A stretch of DNA of 64,000 bases, taken from contig JAWWNJ010000113.1 of NCBI GenBank assembly GCA_037176885.1, positions 372,001 to 436,000 of the forward strand, in the 5' to 3' direction. The DNA comes from Favolaschia claudopus. Taxonomy: Eukaryota; Basidiomycota; Agaricomycetes; Agaricales; Mycenaceae. Made by a program: the position numbers and the translations under genes. Every line of letters begins with the position of its first letter. The stretch's first letter is position 1. This document shows positions 17,814 through 27,930 of the stretch, piece after piece. Under the pieces are notes generated by a model that was not told the DNA's origin, made no database searches, and saw only the letters and a list, made by a program, of their open reading frames with translations.

Positions 17814-18264
17814 AGGCCCCCGGTCACTACCTATTAGGTTCGTCACATTGTCGCCCGAAATTTGGGCTGATTTACTCTATGATTTTCGCCCTCAAACAGA
17901 CTGATTTACTCTATTTGTGACGAACATCTGGGGGTAATTTCGGATTTTTGCGGCTGGATCCCCCAAAGGACAGTTGTTTAGCCTTTTCTGAAGCAAATTT
18001 GAGCTTAAAACTGCTCAGAATCATCCAATTTCGCTTTATTTTTGCTGCTTGACGCGTGAAATCTGTCTTGCAATTTGCTTGCAATTCCCCAGACCGACTT
18101 CAGGTCTCAAAAATTTCTCGCGCTCCGCGCGATTTACTCTATCTGCGACAAACATTGGGCAGTTTCCGCTTGATTTACACTATTTTTGCGACGAAGGTAC
18201 GGGGTTTTCAAGACGTTGATTTACTCTATCTGTGACGAACCTAATAGGTAGTGACCGGGGGCCT
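17814..18264. mobile_element. 451-bp MITE with 34-bp perfect terminal inverted repeats, hAT-like
   Basis: The ends are perfect inverted repeats of 34 bp: AGGCCCCCGGTCACTACC onward at the left (17814-17847) and its reverse complement ending at 18264. The 8-bp direct repeat TGTCTTCT flanks both ends (17806-17813 and 18265-18272), which fits the 8-bp target duplication of hAT elements. It has no coding capacity. Inside are five same-orientation copies of GATTTACTCTAT (at 17869, 17903, 18131, 18172 with one change, and 18218), most followed by a TGTGACGAAC-like tail. It sits in the spacer between two paralogous regulator genes. The intact ends and exact duplication suggest a fairly recent insertion. 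The superfamily is inferred from duplication length only. Confidence 0.85.
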
Positions 18265-18789
18265 TGTCTTCTCCTTCGTTACCCGCGTGTTGCCACATGG
18301 CATTGGTATGAAATGTGGAGAGCAATTTCGTTTGAGAAGGTTCCAAACATTTGCCGTCGGGTCAAGCAAAATTACCATGTGAAGCGGGCCGCAACTCTCG
18401 TAATCTACTTTACAGCGTAGATCATCTTGAGAATCCGACACTAGGGAGCCAGCGTATCTGAATATCCAAATGCAGGAAATTTAGTACTCAATTATGGTAC
18501 TTAGTCTCTCGTAGACAGACGCTTTAACAAAATCTGTCCGACTCGTACTTGCGGTCGTTCAACTACTCGTGTAAGTACTGTGTTAATAGCTATCGAAATT
18601 AGTAAATTAGCATCGCGCCGACGCGGATGTCGAGAACAAATGCAGAAAAAATGCAAAAAAAAACATTATGTATGTCTGATCTCCGGGGCGCGAGAACTTC
18701 GGAAGTTGGAACTCTGATCATGTTGAACATTGCTTGGCCTTGTTGAACATCGACTTTGATCGGGGTTCTCCGCTTCCCCAACAACTCGG

Positions 18790-21027
18790 ATGTCGGACAC
18801 GGCCCCAACCAAGAATAAAAAACTTCCAGCATGTGATGTTTGCAAGGCGAGTTGAGGTCCATTTTCGGCTCCGCTTTTTACTGAATGTCCAACTTGAAAC
18901 CCAGGCTCGTCGTGTTCTGTGTCATCCTCAATCAGGTGGCGCACCTTGCTCGCGATGTCTGGAGAGGAATCTGGTGTAAGCAGATTTCAATCTGTTCTTT
19001 CGCCTGTTCATCGTTAAACATACAGATGTATCACCACCCCGGTTCAGCGGGGTAGGCCGCGAAAGAATCCTGTCGCAGCCGCGTCATCACTGTCCGTTTC
19101 ACGCCTCCCGCACTCAACCGCGTTGTCAACCACTTTGCAAGCCCCACAGGGGTTTGAAGTTTCGTCAGATAGTCCTGAGCTCACGCCGGATTTCGTCTCC
19201 CACTGCTTCGAGGGTCAGTGAAGAGAATCCTGTATATCACTTGTCCATCGACCCCTCACCACCTCTTGACCAGGACTCAAGTTCACTCCGCAGTACACTC
19301 ATCCACTCATTTCTGCGACATCAATCAAAACAGACGTATCTGCGGCTTCTTACAATATCGATCTACTTGCGCCTCAATCCCGTGTGCTTGCCCTATGCAT
19401 CATCTGTTTCGTATCGCTTGCTTCCTTTCACCGGAGTGTGCTCGGAGAGGGAGCCCGCCCTCAATCTTTCTTGGATTACGAATTCTTCTCGTCAGCTTCT
19501 GACCTCCTAGCATGCGGTATGCGGAGAGGTCCAGCGTTTCGTGCTCTCAGGGCCAAAGCACTCAAAGCCGCATGGGAATTGGGGATCATTTTGCAACCTT
19601 CGAGCGAGAATGCGGCTTCATGCTATCTGCTGGATCTCACAGAGGAAGGTAATTTTCAGTGACCAAAAATCAATCTCTGGATGTGACAGTGATTTTATAG
19701 GCGATTTTTCTGGGATACGGCCTTGGGCGAACGCTTACATTGCCCACATTCGAGCCTTAGTTCCTGTGTGGCGAATCTCCGGATATAGCACCTCAGATGC
19801 AGGACACTGGGCCGGCTTTCTGGTATCCATACCAATTTTAATCGATCTATTTACACTGAATCTTCGACAACGCTAGATGACCGAGGCATTAATATCTGCG
19901 AGAACGAGGACGACGATGCTCATGTATGCCAGCCCAATCTTACATCGTGAGCTGCACTGACCTACCAATATCCTCAGAACGCAAAATGACCAGCTGCTGA
20001 TTTGCGGCCCTGACCCTCCAGCCCTAGAGGGCTTACTTACTTCCATCGAGAACTCTGCGCAAGCATCCGGAATGTCCATATTGTGGACGTCAATGAAGCC
20101 ATGTATGTCTTATCGGATGCTCTCAACGCGTATTCATTTCAACGCCCAGATCTCTTACATGTTACATCCCTAGCTCGCGAGCTATCAGAGAAAATTGCTG
20201 GAGGTGCGTTGCAAGCTTTCCCCATGTGTTTGAATCATATACAGTCAACAGACTACGCCCGTGTCAATCCCGTCTCAGAGGCCGCGGTGATCAAATTCCT
20301 GTCATCTCTAACCCTCCTTCATTCAGTACTTTCCCTCCTCCTGGACCGAGTCGACACCGCCATCACCTCCGCCATCGCCAACGACTCTCCCTTCATTCTC
20401 GAAGACACAAACACCGACGCTGTCGCCCGCGCCTGCGCATACACACTCGCCTTCGGGTTCACCGGCCTAATTCTCCCTTTCTATCGGGAGCTCGAATACC
20501 GAGAGAATTCGGAAACGATTCACAATCAAAGCACGCGGGAGCGTCTTGTACTGTTGCGTGCACAGGCTCGTGAACTGACTGTTCGAGGAGCGCGGGTACT
20601 GGTTCGCTCGTTGAGATATTTGCCTAAGATACATTATACACCGGTGCACTGGGCCACGATATCCGCATGGGCGGAGTTCTGTGTTGATCATGTAGAATCG
20701 GGGAATGGGGGATCGGTCTCTTCAGAGGATGTCGAGGACCTTTCAACGTATGCGACGACCTTTCGGGTATCATTTTCTCTACTCATGAATATTCATTTCA
20801 GGATCTTGAACGAGTTAAAGCTTCTCGGATATTCGCTAGACATATCCTCGACGCCGAATGGCGTTGCCCTTATCGAGCGGCTCGAAGCCCGGCTGAAAAT
20901 GACTGTTGAAATATCGCTGCTGGCGTCTCCACAAGCAGCTATTGAGGCAGAATCCAGTCTTTTGGATACGGCATTATTTGAGGATATTTTTCCTCTCGAT
21001 GGAACGTGGATCACTCAAGGGCTTTAA
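18790..21027 (+). CDS. Zn2Cys6 fungal transcription factor (tandem paralog 2)
   Basis: This is a paralog of the gene at 15218 with the same exon plan. Exon 1 (18790-18846) ends PACDVCK. Exon 2 starts at 18905 with ARRVLCHPQSGGAPCSRC, and exon 3 adds the final Cys and RGRPRKNP, giving the same zinc-cluster spacing. The first intron (18847-18904) begins GCGAGT rather than GT: a GC-AG intron is the only reading that keeps the cluster in frame. Later blocks parallel copy 1: APQSRVLALCIICF, RPQSFLDYEFF, SENAASCYLLDL, RPWANAYIAHIRAL, TQNDQLLICGPDPP. The joins WTSMKPYLLHV and EKIAGDYARV come from introns starting GTATGTCTTATCGG and GTGCGTTGC. The stop is TAA at 21025-21027. No break was seen. The role is probably related to copy 1, but the targets are unknown. 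Confidence 0.85.
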
Positions 21028-21240
21028 CAAAGTACTTATTCTCCGGTATCAAAGCGCAGTATTAATCCGCGAATTGACTGTACGTATAAACGGTTGCAGG
21101 ACAATTAGGAGAAAATACCAATGCAGCCTCTTAGGACGACAAATTCTGATACTGAAAGCGGCTAGATCGAAGTTCAACGACTATTCCAATGCAAGGTCAG
21201 ACCATTCCTTTTCAGCTGAGATGAGAGATACTACGAACCA

Positions 21241-24200
21241 TTAATCGGATTCTGAACTCGAGTCAGACTCGCTCGTCTCTTCGTCCGAGTCTTCTTCGCC
21301 CATCGCAGCCTTCTTCATCGTATGCAGCTCCTGCCAAGTCGGGAGATCAAAAACGCCCGGCAGTTCGTCCCAAAAGTCGCATGCTGCCTTGTCCACCCGC
21401 TTCTTTGCGGAATCTCGACATTCGCCGCACATAGAGAGTGCTTTCAGAGTTTTCGTGATCCGGTGTTTGACGTTCCAGGTGATAGGATCTAATTCGTGTC
21501 CCGATAATTTGTCCAGAAGTTCCCGCGACGCGAATTTCCGGGCCTCGCCGCAACGTTTTGGCGTTTTGCATGGCTCGAAGTGGTTTAGAAAGTCATGGAC
21601 GGCGATAGTTCCTCGAATCAGGTCTGTGCGAGCAGCAAGGGCTTTACCCACATGCAACCCGACATTTCCTTCGAGGAAAGGAAGGATGTCTTTGCTTGGA
21701 TAGGTGGAGAGTTCGTAATACGCTGATGGAAGTAGCCATAATGCGCTGACCTCGGTGGCTGTAGCGATTATTTGAAGCAAATGATTGGTTTCGAAAGAGT
21801 CAGAAGCGCCATAGATGAGATGGGAGGACACCGATTCGTCGTAAGTTGATGTGTACCATCCACCTGCCATGAGGTGCTGCAAAGCGCGACGGTGAAGATA
21901 TTCAACGTCGTACTTGTACGACAGTCGTAAACATCCAAGCACAACAGAAAGCTGGGTGGGAGCAGGTGGAGGTGAGAAGTAGCTGCAGCGTCAATAAATA
22001 TATAGTGGAATGCTCCGCGTATTTAAAGCAGGCGAGACTAACCTGGAATATGGCGGTCCGGATGCACATTTAATTGTGCCGCCCCAAATATCGGCTTTTC
22101 GGCCGTTCCGCCCTTCTTTGAGGTGTTTTCGGCATTTTCCGCCCCATTCTCACCGGTGACTTTAAAAGGGGCGGAGAATTGTTCCGCCCTTTTGCAACTT
22201 CAACCCCGCCCCTTTTATAGGTTTGCCCGCCCTCTTTCGCGGGAGTCAAATTTTGCCGTGAAAAATTGGGCACCATTGAGCACCGGCCTCTGCTTGAATT
22301 CTTATTAGTCTATTTGAGTCAAACCCTTCAGTCAGTCGCATTGAACTTCGAGTCAAAGATTCATTCTGAAACTGCCTGATTGACTTCCCAGAATTCAGAT
22401 CCTAGTTTGATAGATCCCATGCAAGGTAGCACAAGGTACACAAGTCGCTCTTCTGTCGCTGGTAACATTATTATTACACAGGTATGATTCTTCCTGTGCT
22501 GTCAGCTATTCTCAAAATCATTCAAACAGATTTTGTCCTCTGTCTGATTTACTTCGTTCGTATTGGATCATGCAGACTCAGGTTTATATGGATCTTCGTC
22601 GCTCCTAGTACAGGATCCCAGTCTTCCTGTGTGAAGTGATGTCCAGTGACCGATCGCGACTGAATCTGAACCTCAGGTTGTGTTCACTGGAAAATTTTCA
22701 AACATTGATTGACGCAGAGCTCTGTGGCCGTCAAGTTTCAGTCAATCAACTGTTGAGTAACAGGTATAACTTCATTTAGAATCAACCCCGACTTCCTCTC
22801 AGGCTTGATGTCGCAGTCTCGCATATAAGTCAACAATTTGAGGGTCGCACTGGCAGCGGTGTAACGTCTATATTCGAGAGACCAGGTACAGTTTACGATT
22901 TCCTGTTGTAAGGCTCAAATAATAAAGGGCATCATACTTGGGTCCAGTTCGAACAAATTTAGCCTACGAATCCAAGATATAGAAAACGACCGAGAAGCCC
23001 GAGCAACCATGTGTGTACAATTTAGCACCTTCATCTCGTTTTATATTCGTTGAGACTTCAGAATGAATCTTCCTCTTAGCTCTCCTGTCCACCTGTGCCT
23101 CGAAGACGGCTGATTCGGTCAATTAGCTGAACAACCGCGAGTCATGTTCAACTGATTGTAATGAATATGTTGAATTCGACGCGTACCAGGGCATAATTTA
23201 CGCGTCTCGACGTGTCATTCGATCTTCAAGGCTTATCTCTGACTTGGACAGTCCTTTCCTCCATGCTATCTCTCCGGCTGTGTTCGTTTCGAAACATTCA
23301 AGATATTAGTGATGCTATCCTAACCATCTGCGGTTGTTGAATTACGGGTATAATTGGTAAGATTGAATTCTAAGAATTGTATATTGGAATTGAATGTGGC
23401 TCAACTTTGTAGTGTAATGGATCTTAGAATATTCCGTCGAGCAACCAAGCGAGAAAAAAGTAACTCAATCGATGTTCATTTCCATTAAGCATATATTCAA
23501 CTTGTATTCAACTCAAACAATATTCAAACCATCACAGAAGCAATCTGAGTGAGCCATTGAGAGTGAATCCCCGGTGCTGTACTGGTAAAATTCAGTCGAT
23601 AATCGGCAAGATCAAGCAAAGGTCACTCTGGACCAGCTGTTATATTGCAGGCAACGGCATTATTTCAATTTGTGTTGCATCAAAAAGGGAAGTGCGTAGG
23701 CCGAGAGGTTGGAGGTGCAGCTCACCGTAGTTTTAGTTAGAGGTGAGGGAATACAGTGTTCCGTTGAACTATGGCTCAATCAGTCTGTTTCAGGTGTCAG
23801 GTGGGGGACAGATGGAAGACACCAAACAGCGCTTCCACAAACGCACTCCACTGCTTCAAGCCTTCAAACTGATCGAATTGTCGGCCTTGAGAGCTTGAAA
23901 GCCCAAGTTGTGAAAGAAGTGAAAATAGCCACTCATCAAAAACAACTCACCAAAAAAGGGCGGGCGAACCTATGAAAGGGGCGGGGTTGAAGTTGCAAAA
24001 GGGCGGAACAATTCTCCGCCCCTTTTAGAGTCACCGGTGAGAATTGGGCGGAAAGTGCCGAAAACACGTTCAAAAGGGCGGAAATGCCGAAAAGCCGATG
24101 TTCGGGGCGGCACAATTAAATGTGCATCCGGACCGCCATACTGGAATCATAAATTGCCCGTAGAAAGACTTCGACGTCTTCCGCCGCATCGTGAAGGCGG

Positions 24201-24418
24201 ACCACCGGGCAGCCATCCATCTGCTCGAAGTCCGAGTTGGTGGTGACAACCTCTGGTTGCGGAAAGGAAATCATGTCGCGAAAAACTGAGGATCGCGCAG
24301 CTAGAATTCCTCCCGGAACACGAAAAATCTTGTTTTCGGCGCGAATGATGATAATCGTGTCTGTTGTGAACCATAAGTCATCAACTTTGACGAGAGATTC
24401 TTCCACCGAGTCGGCCAT
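21241..24418 (-). pseudogene. BTB/POZ-domain gene split by a 2.09-kb transposon
   Basis: The two exons of a BTB gene lie 2.1 kb apart. Exon 1 (24418-24141) encodes the BTB core: VDDLWFTTDTIIIIRAENK, FRVPGGILAARSSVFRDM, GCPVVRLHDAAEDVEVFL and RAIYDS. Exon 2 (21982-21241) encodes the rest, beginning YFSPPPAPTQLSVVLGCLRL and ending in an acidic/serine tail. Lengths and phase match the intact paralogs: 278 + 742 nt would give 339 residues, and exon 2 is the same length as that of the gene at 38692. The element at 22050-24139 sits exactly on the exon 1/intron 1 border. It displaces the original donor (AG/GTTAGT), which now lies on the far side of the element. Paralogs are adaptor-like BTB proteins of unknown partner. 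It is likely inactive unless the element is removed or spliced out. Confidence 0.82.
22050..24139. mobile_element. 2090-bp non-autonomous TIR element inserted in the BTB gene
   Basis: Long inverted repeats of roughly 180 bp (22050 to about 22233, and about 23958 to 24139) start ATGGCGGTCCGGATGCACAT and agree at about nine of ten positions. Both carry several GGGCGG-type G/C blocks. Flanks are CCTGGAAT (22042-22049) and ACTGGAAT (24140-24147), an 8-bp target duplication with one mismatch, as in hAT elements. The inner 1.7 kb is AT-rich, full of stops, and shows no transposase. The only long frame (23709-23975) resembles nothing known. The element therefore depends on a source elsewhere. The small divergence of its ends suggests an insertion older than the MITE at 17814. 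Confidence 0.85.
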
Positions 24419-24906
24419 AGGGAGCTATCTCCTGAAATTGCACGCGCCCGGTGGGAAGACACGGAGTCCAAAATTCAACGTCGTGGTGGGTGAATGAGTT
24501 ACGGTGGGAAAATGTATGTCATTCCCGTTGATGATCGGCTCGGCTCTGGATCTGTGTCTTGTTCTCCTTTCATTTGGCTTTCATCCTATCTTAAAGCTTT
24601 GTGGCAAGAGGAATGACTGGGAACCTGTCTCATAGAGGATTCAAATCTGGACAACTTTTGTCCCCCGCACATGGTAATCATGGCTCTCCCGTATTTGACA
24701 TTATTATTCCACGCCTGGCCTACTTAATGGCATTTTCAAGAACTCACCGAAGCAATCGCAAGCGATTCGCAACTTGATCTTGACTTAATCGGAACTTCAG
24801 CGATTATCAATACCTATTAATTTCTTACTAATTGACTCTCCCGTTTCTTATCAAGCAGCTCAAGGTAGCTCAAGTAAGCAAGATTCTGAAGATACGGGAA
24901 GAACGA

Positions 24907-24912
24907 TATAAA
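24907..24912 (+). promoter_or_regulatory. TATA box of aldo-keto reductase copy 2
   Basis: TATAAA lies 46 nt before the ATG at 24953, within GATATAAATGCTGCCATCCT. The same core with the same downstream words precedes copy 3 (TATAAAATGCTGCTATCATC), so the core promoter was duplicated with the gene. Confidence 0.6.
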
Positions 24913-24952
24913 TGCTGCCATCCTCCTTCTCTATTTTCGCTCTATCTGCGAC

Positions 24953-25983
24953 ATGTCCTCTGTTCCTACTGTCAAAGCCGTTTTTGGCGGCTACCCCTTT
25001 GGTCCCGGAAGGTACTTCGCTGATGAAGAGAGTATCCTGAAGGTCTATCAGCTACTCGAGGAAGGGGGCTGTGACACCATCGATACTGCCCGTATATACG
25101 GACCATCCGAGAAATGGCTGGGACAAACCGGGGCTGGCAGCCGATTCACTCTGGACAGCAAGACACCCGGTGGTTTCGCTCCCGGTGAGAGTACTGGAGC
25201 GAACATCCTCCAGCATGCGAAGGATACGGTAGACAAACTCAAAGTCAAAACCGTGCGTGTTGAATTCTTCAAAGTATTGCAAAGTCTGATAGTCCACTCA
25301 AGCTTGACATCTACTACATCCATGCCCCCGACGCATCCCTTGATCTTGAAGACCAGCTCGATGGGATCAACAAGGCCTACAAAGCGGGGTATTTCAAACG
25401 CTTTGGCCTTAGCAACTTCAAAGCATCCGATGTCGAGCGCGTCTACGACATCTGCAAAACCAAAGGCTATCCTCTCCCCCGTGTCTACCAGGGCAACTAC
25501 AGCGCTGTAACCCGCGCGCAGGAAACCCTCCTCATCCCCACCCTCCGTAAACTCAACATCGCGTTTTATGTCTACAGTCCCATTGCGGGGGGGTTGCTCA
25601 CAAAGACCTCGGAGCAGCTGCGGACGCAGAGCGCCGACGCAGGGCGGTATTCGAAGGACGATGAGATGGGGAAGGTGTACGGGCCGCTTTACAACAAACC
25701 GGAGTTCTACGAGGCGCTGGATCTGTGGGGACAGGCGGCAGAGGAAGCTGGGTGCAGTCGCGCGGAATTGGCGTATCGGTGGGTAGCGTTTGATTCTGTT
25801 GTGGATTCGAAGCTTGGGGATTCGGTGATTTTTGGAGCCAGTAAGCACGCGCAGATCAGCCAGACGCTAGGGTGGCTTAAGAAGGGGAGCGTTGGGGAGA
25901 AGGCGAAGGCGAAAATCGATGCGATTTGGAAGCTCATTGAACATGTTGCGCCAATCGATAACTACCACGCTACGCAGGGTTAG
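24953..25983 (+). CDS. Aldo-keto reductase, AKR7 type (copy 2)
   Basis: A predicted NADPH-dependent aldehyde reductase of 326 residues in two exons, 24953-25252 and 25303-25983, with a 50-nt intron GTGCGT...AAG. Catalytic residues are Asp/Tyr in DTARIYG, Lys in LDSKTPGG and His in YYIHAPD. Downstream motifs FGLSNFKASDVERVY and YSPIAGGLLTK are intact. It stands in tandem with copy 3, with about 560 bp between them. Compared with copies 1 and 3 it has its own substitutions (for example GNYSAVTRAQ where the others read ANYNxVARKQ), a possible sign of changed substrate range. Confidence 0.92.
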
Positions 25984-26487
25984 ATGGATGTATCGCGTTG
26001 GTTGGTGGTAAGTATATAGACGCAGCAGTGTAATACTTAGCAGTAAAATGTCCTGAGAAGTTCAGAGGAAAGTCATCCGGTACCCAAAAATCATTATTCA
26101 AGCACGGCCATCGATTTCTCAACCATCGTCCGTGGTGGCGAGAAGCAGTTCAATTTCGATCAAATTCAACGCGGGTTTACCCGGTTTCATCAGTTGGCGA
26201 GGGGGGGATGCCGCTATTCGCCGAAAAGCGGAACCACACCCTGTCCTCAACTCTCATCCCGCTCACCTACTACTTGCTTTAGCCTTCAGTTAATGGTGCT
26301 GCTTTGTGCTGCGAGTCTGGCGTCTGCGCTCCACATAACTTCCAAACACTCTTGAAACTTCTGGAAATCTTACAAATTGTACTCATATTATTAATTTTCT
26401 TGGTAATTGACTCCGAGTCTCTTCCGTCCTTTCTAAGCAGCTCAACGGACAAGAATCAGAACCAGCGGCAAAGGCAAAGGCGACTTG

Positions 26488-26493
26488 TATAAA
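26488..26493 (+). promoter_or_regulatory. TATA box of aldo-keto reductase copy 3
   Basis: TATAAA lies 55 nt upstream of the chosen ATG at 26548, in a block shared with the promoter of copy 2 (TATAAA-TGCTGC-ATCCT). This position favours the ATG at 26548 over the in-frame ATG at 26515, which lies only about 22 nt after the box and therefore probably upstream of the transcript start. Confidence 0.6.
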
Positions 26494-26547
26494 ATGCTGC
26501 TATCATCCTGATACGTGCACAATCTCAAGTTCTCTTCGTTACTCGCA

Positions 26548-27590
26548 ATGTCCTCCACCGTGACCACTCCTGTCAAAGCCGTCTTCGGTGGCTACCCCTT
26601 CGGCCCTGGAAGGTACTTCTCCGACGAGGAGAGCATCCAGAAGGTCTACCAGCTGCTCGAGGAGGGCGGCTGCGACACCATCGATACCGCGCGTCTTTAC
26701 GGACCGTCTGAAGAATGGATGGGAAAGACCGGGGCCGCCAAACGATTCACCATCGACAGCAAAACTCCTGGCGGCTTCGTCGCCGGTACGAGTACTGGCG
26801 CAGGGATTTTACAGCATGCGAAGGAGTCGGTAGAACGTCTGAAGGTCAAAAGCGTACGTCTGAAAACGTTTTTGACAAATATCCCACAAGCTGATCGCCG
26901 CATTATTATCACCGGTAGCTCGACGTATACTACATCCACGCCCCCGACGCCTCGCTCGATCTCGAGGACCAGCTCAAAGGCATCAACGACGCCTACAAAG
27001 CCGGCTACTTCAAACGCTTCGGCCTCAGCAACTTCAAAGCCTCCGACGTCGAGCGCGTCTACGACATCTGCAAAGCCAAGGGCTACCCCCTCCCCAGCGT
27101 CTACCAAGCCAACTACAACCCCGTCGCGCGCAAACAAGAAACCGTCCTCGTCCCCACGCTCCGGAAACTCAACATGGCGCTCTACGCCTACAGCCCCATC
27201 GCCGGCGGGCTCCTCACCAAGACTTCAGACCAGATGCGCGCGCGAGGGGCGGATGCCGGGCGGTTCGCAAAGGGCGATGAGATGGAGCAGCTGTATGGGG
27301 GGCTGTACAACAAGCCTTCGTTCCATAAGGCGTTGGATTTGTGGGGAGAGGCGGCGCGGGAGGCGGGATGTAGTTGGGCGGAGTTGGCGTATCGCTGGGT
27401 GGCGTTCGACTCCGCTGTTGATCCCAAGTACGGGGATGCGGTGATTTTTGGTGCGAGCAAGTTTACGCAGATAACTGAAACACTGGGTTGGCTGAAGAAG
27501 GGGAGTGTTGGGGAGAAGGCCAAGGAGAAGATTGACGCTATCTGGAAACTCATCGAAAATGATGCGCCGCTTGACAATTATAACTGGTGA
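26548..27590 (+). CDS. Aldo-keto reductase, AKR7 type (copy 3)
   Basis: A predicted NADPH-dependent aldehyde reductase of 325 residues in two exons, 26548-26853 and 26919-27590, with the intron at the same codon as in copies 1 and 2. The active-site tetrad is intact (DTARLYG, IDSKTPGG, YYIHAPD), and FGLSNFKASDVERVY follows. I chose the ATG at 26548 (MSSTVTTPVKAVFGG) because it aligns with copies 1 and 2; an ATG 33 nt upstream is in frame but adds unrelated residues. Exon 2 is very GC-rich at third positions. The 3' end converges on the p47 gene. Confidence 0.92.
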
Positions 27591-27930
27591 ATATGTACTC
27601 GTAATAGCTTGTGATGAGACGAAGTGTAATTTCTTTGACGCGTGGCTTTGGGAAAAGATCTTTCGCGCATGTCCTCGTTGTTGAGTAGTTCGAAGTCTCA
27701 AAGAATTTTCGGAACGTATTAGTATTCCTTATTAAGTAACTACGCCCGATTCACCCAATTATGACATTTAAGCTCACCGCAATTCTACAATCTTTTCACG
27801 GTGTCTACAAGAAAGGCTCCTCCTCGCTGCCCCCGCTATTCTACCACCTATTCGTAGCTTCGATAATATCTAGTTCCTTCAAGTTTCACCGCAACTCTTG
27901 ACTCTCTTGACTCGGTTCACCAACACCAAT

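Noticed and set aside
23709..23975. 88-codon plus-strand frame inside the TIR element, a possible transposase remnant
   Set aside because: No DDE, zinc-finger or hAT dimerisation motif, and its end runs into the right inverted repeat. It is probably chance.
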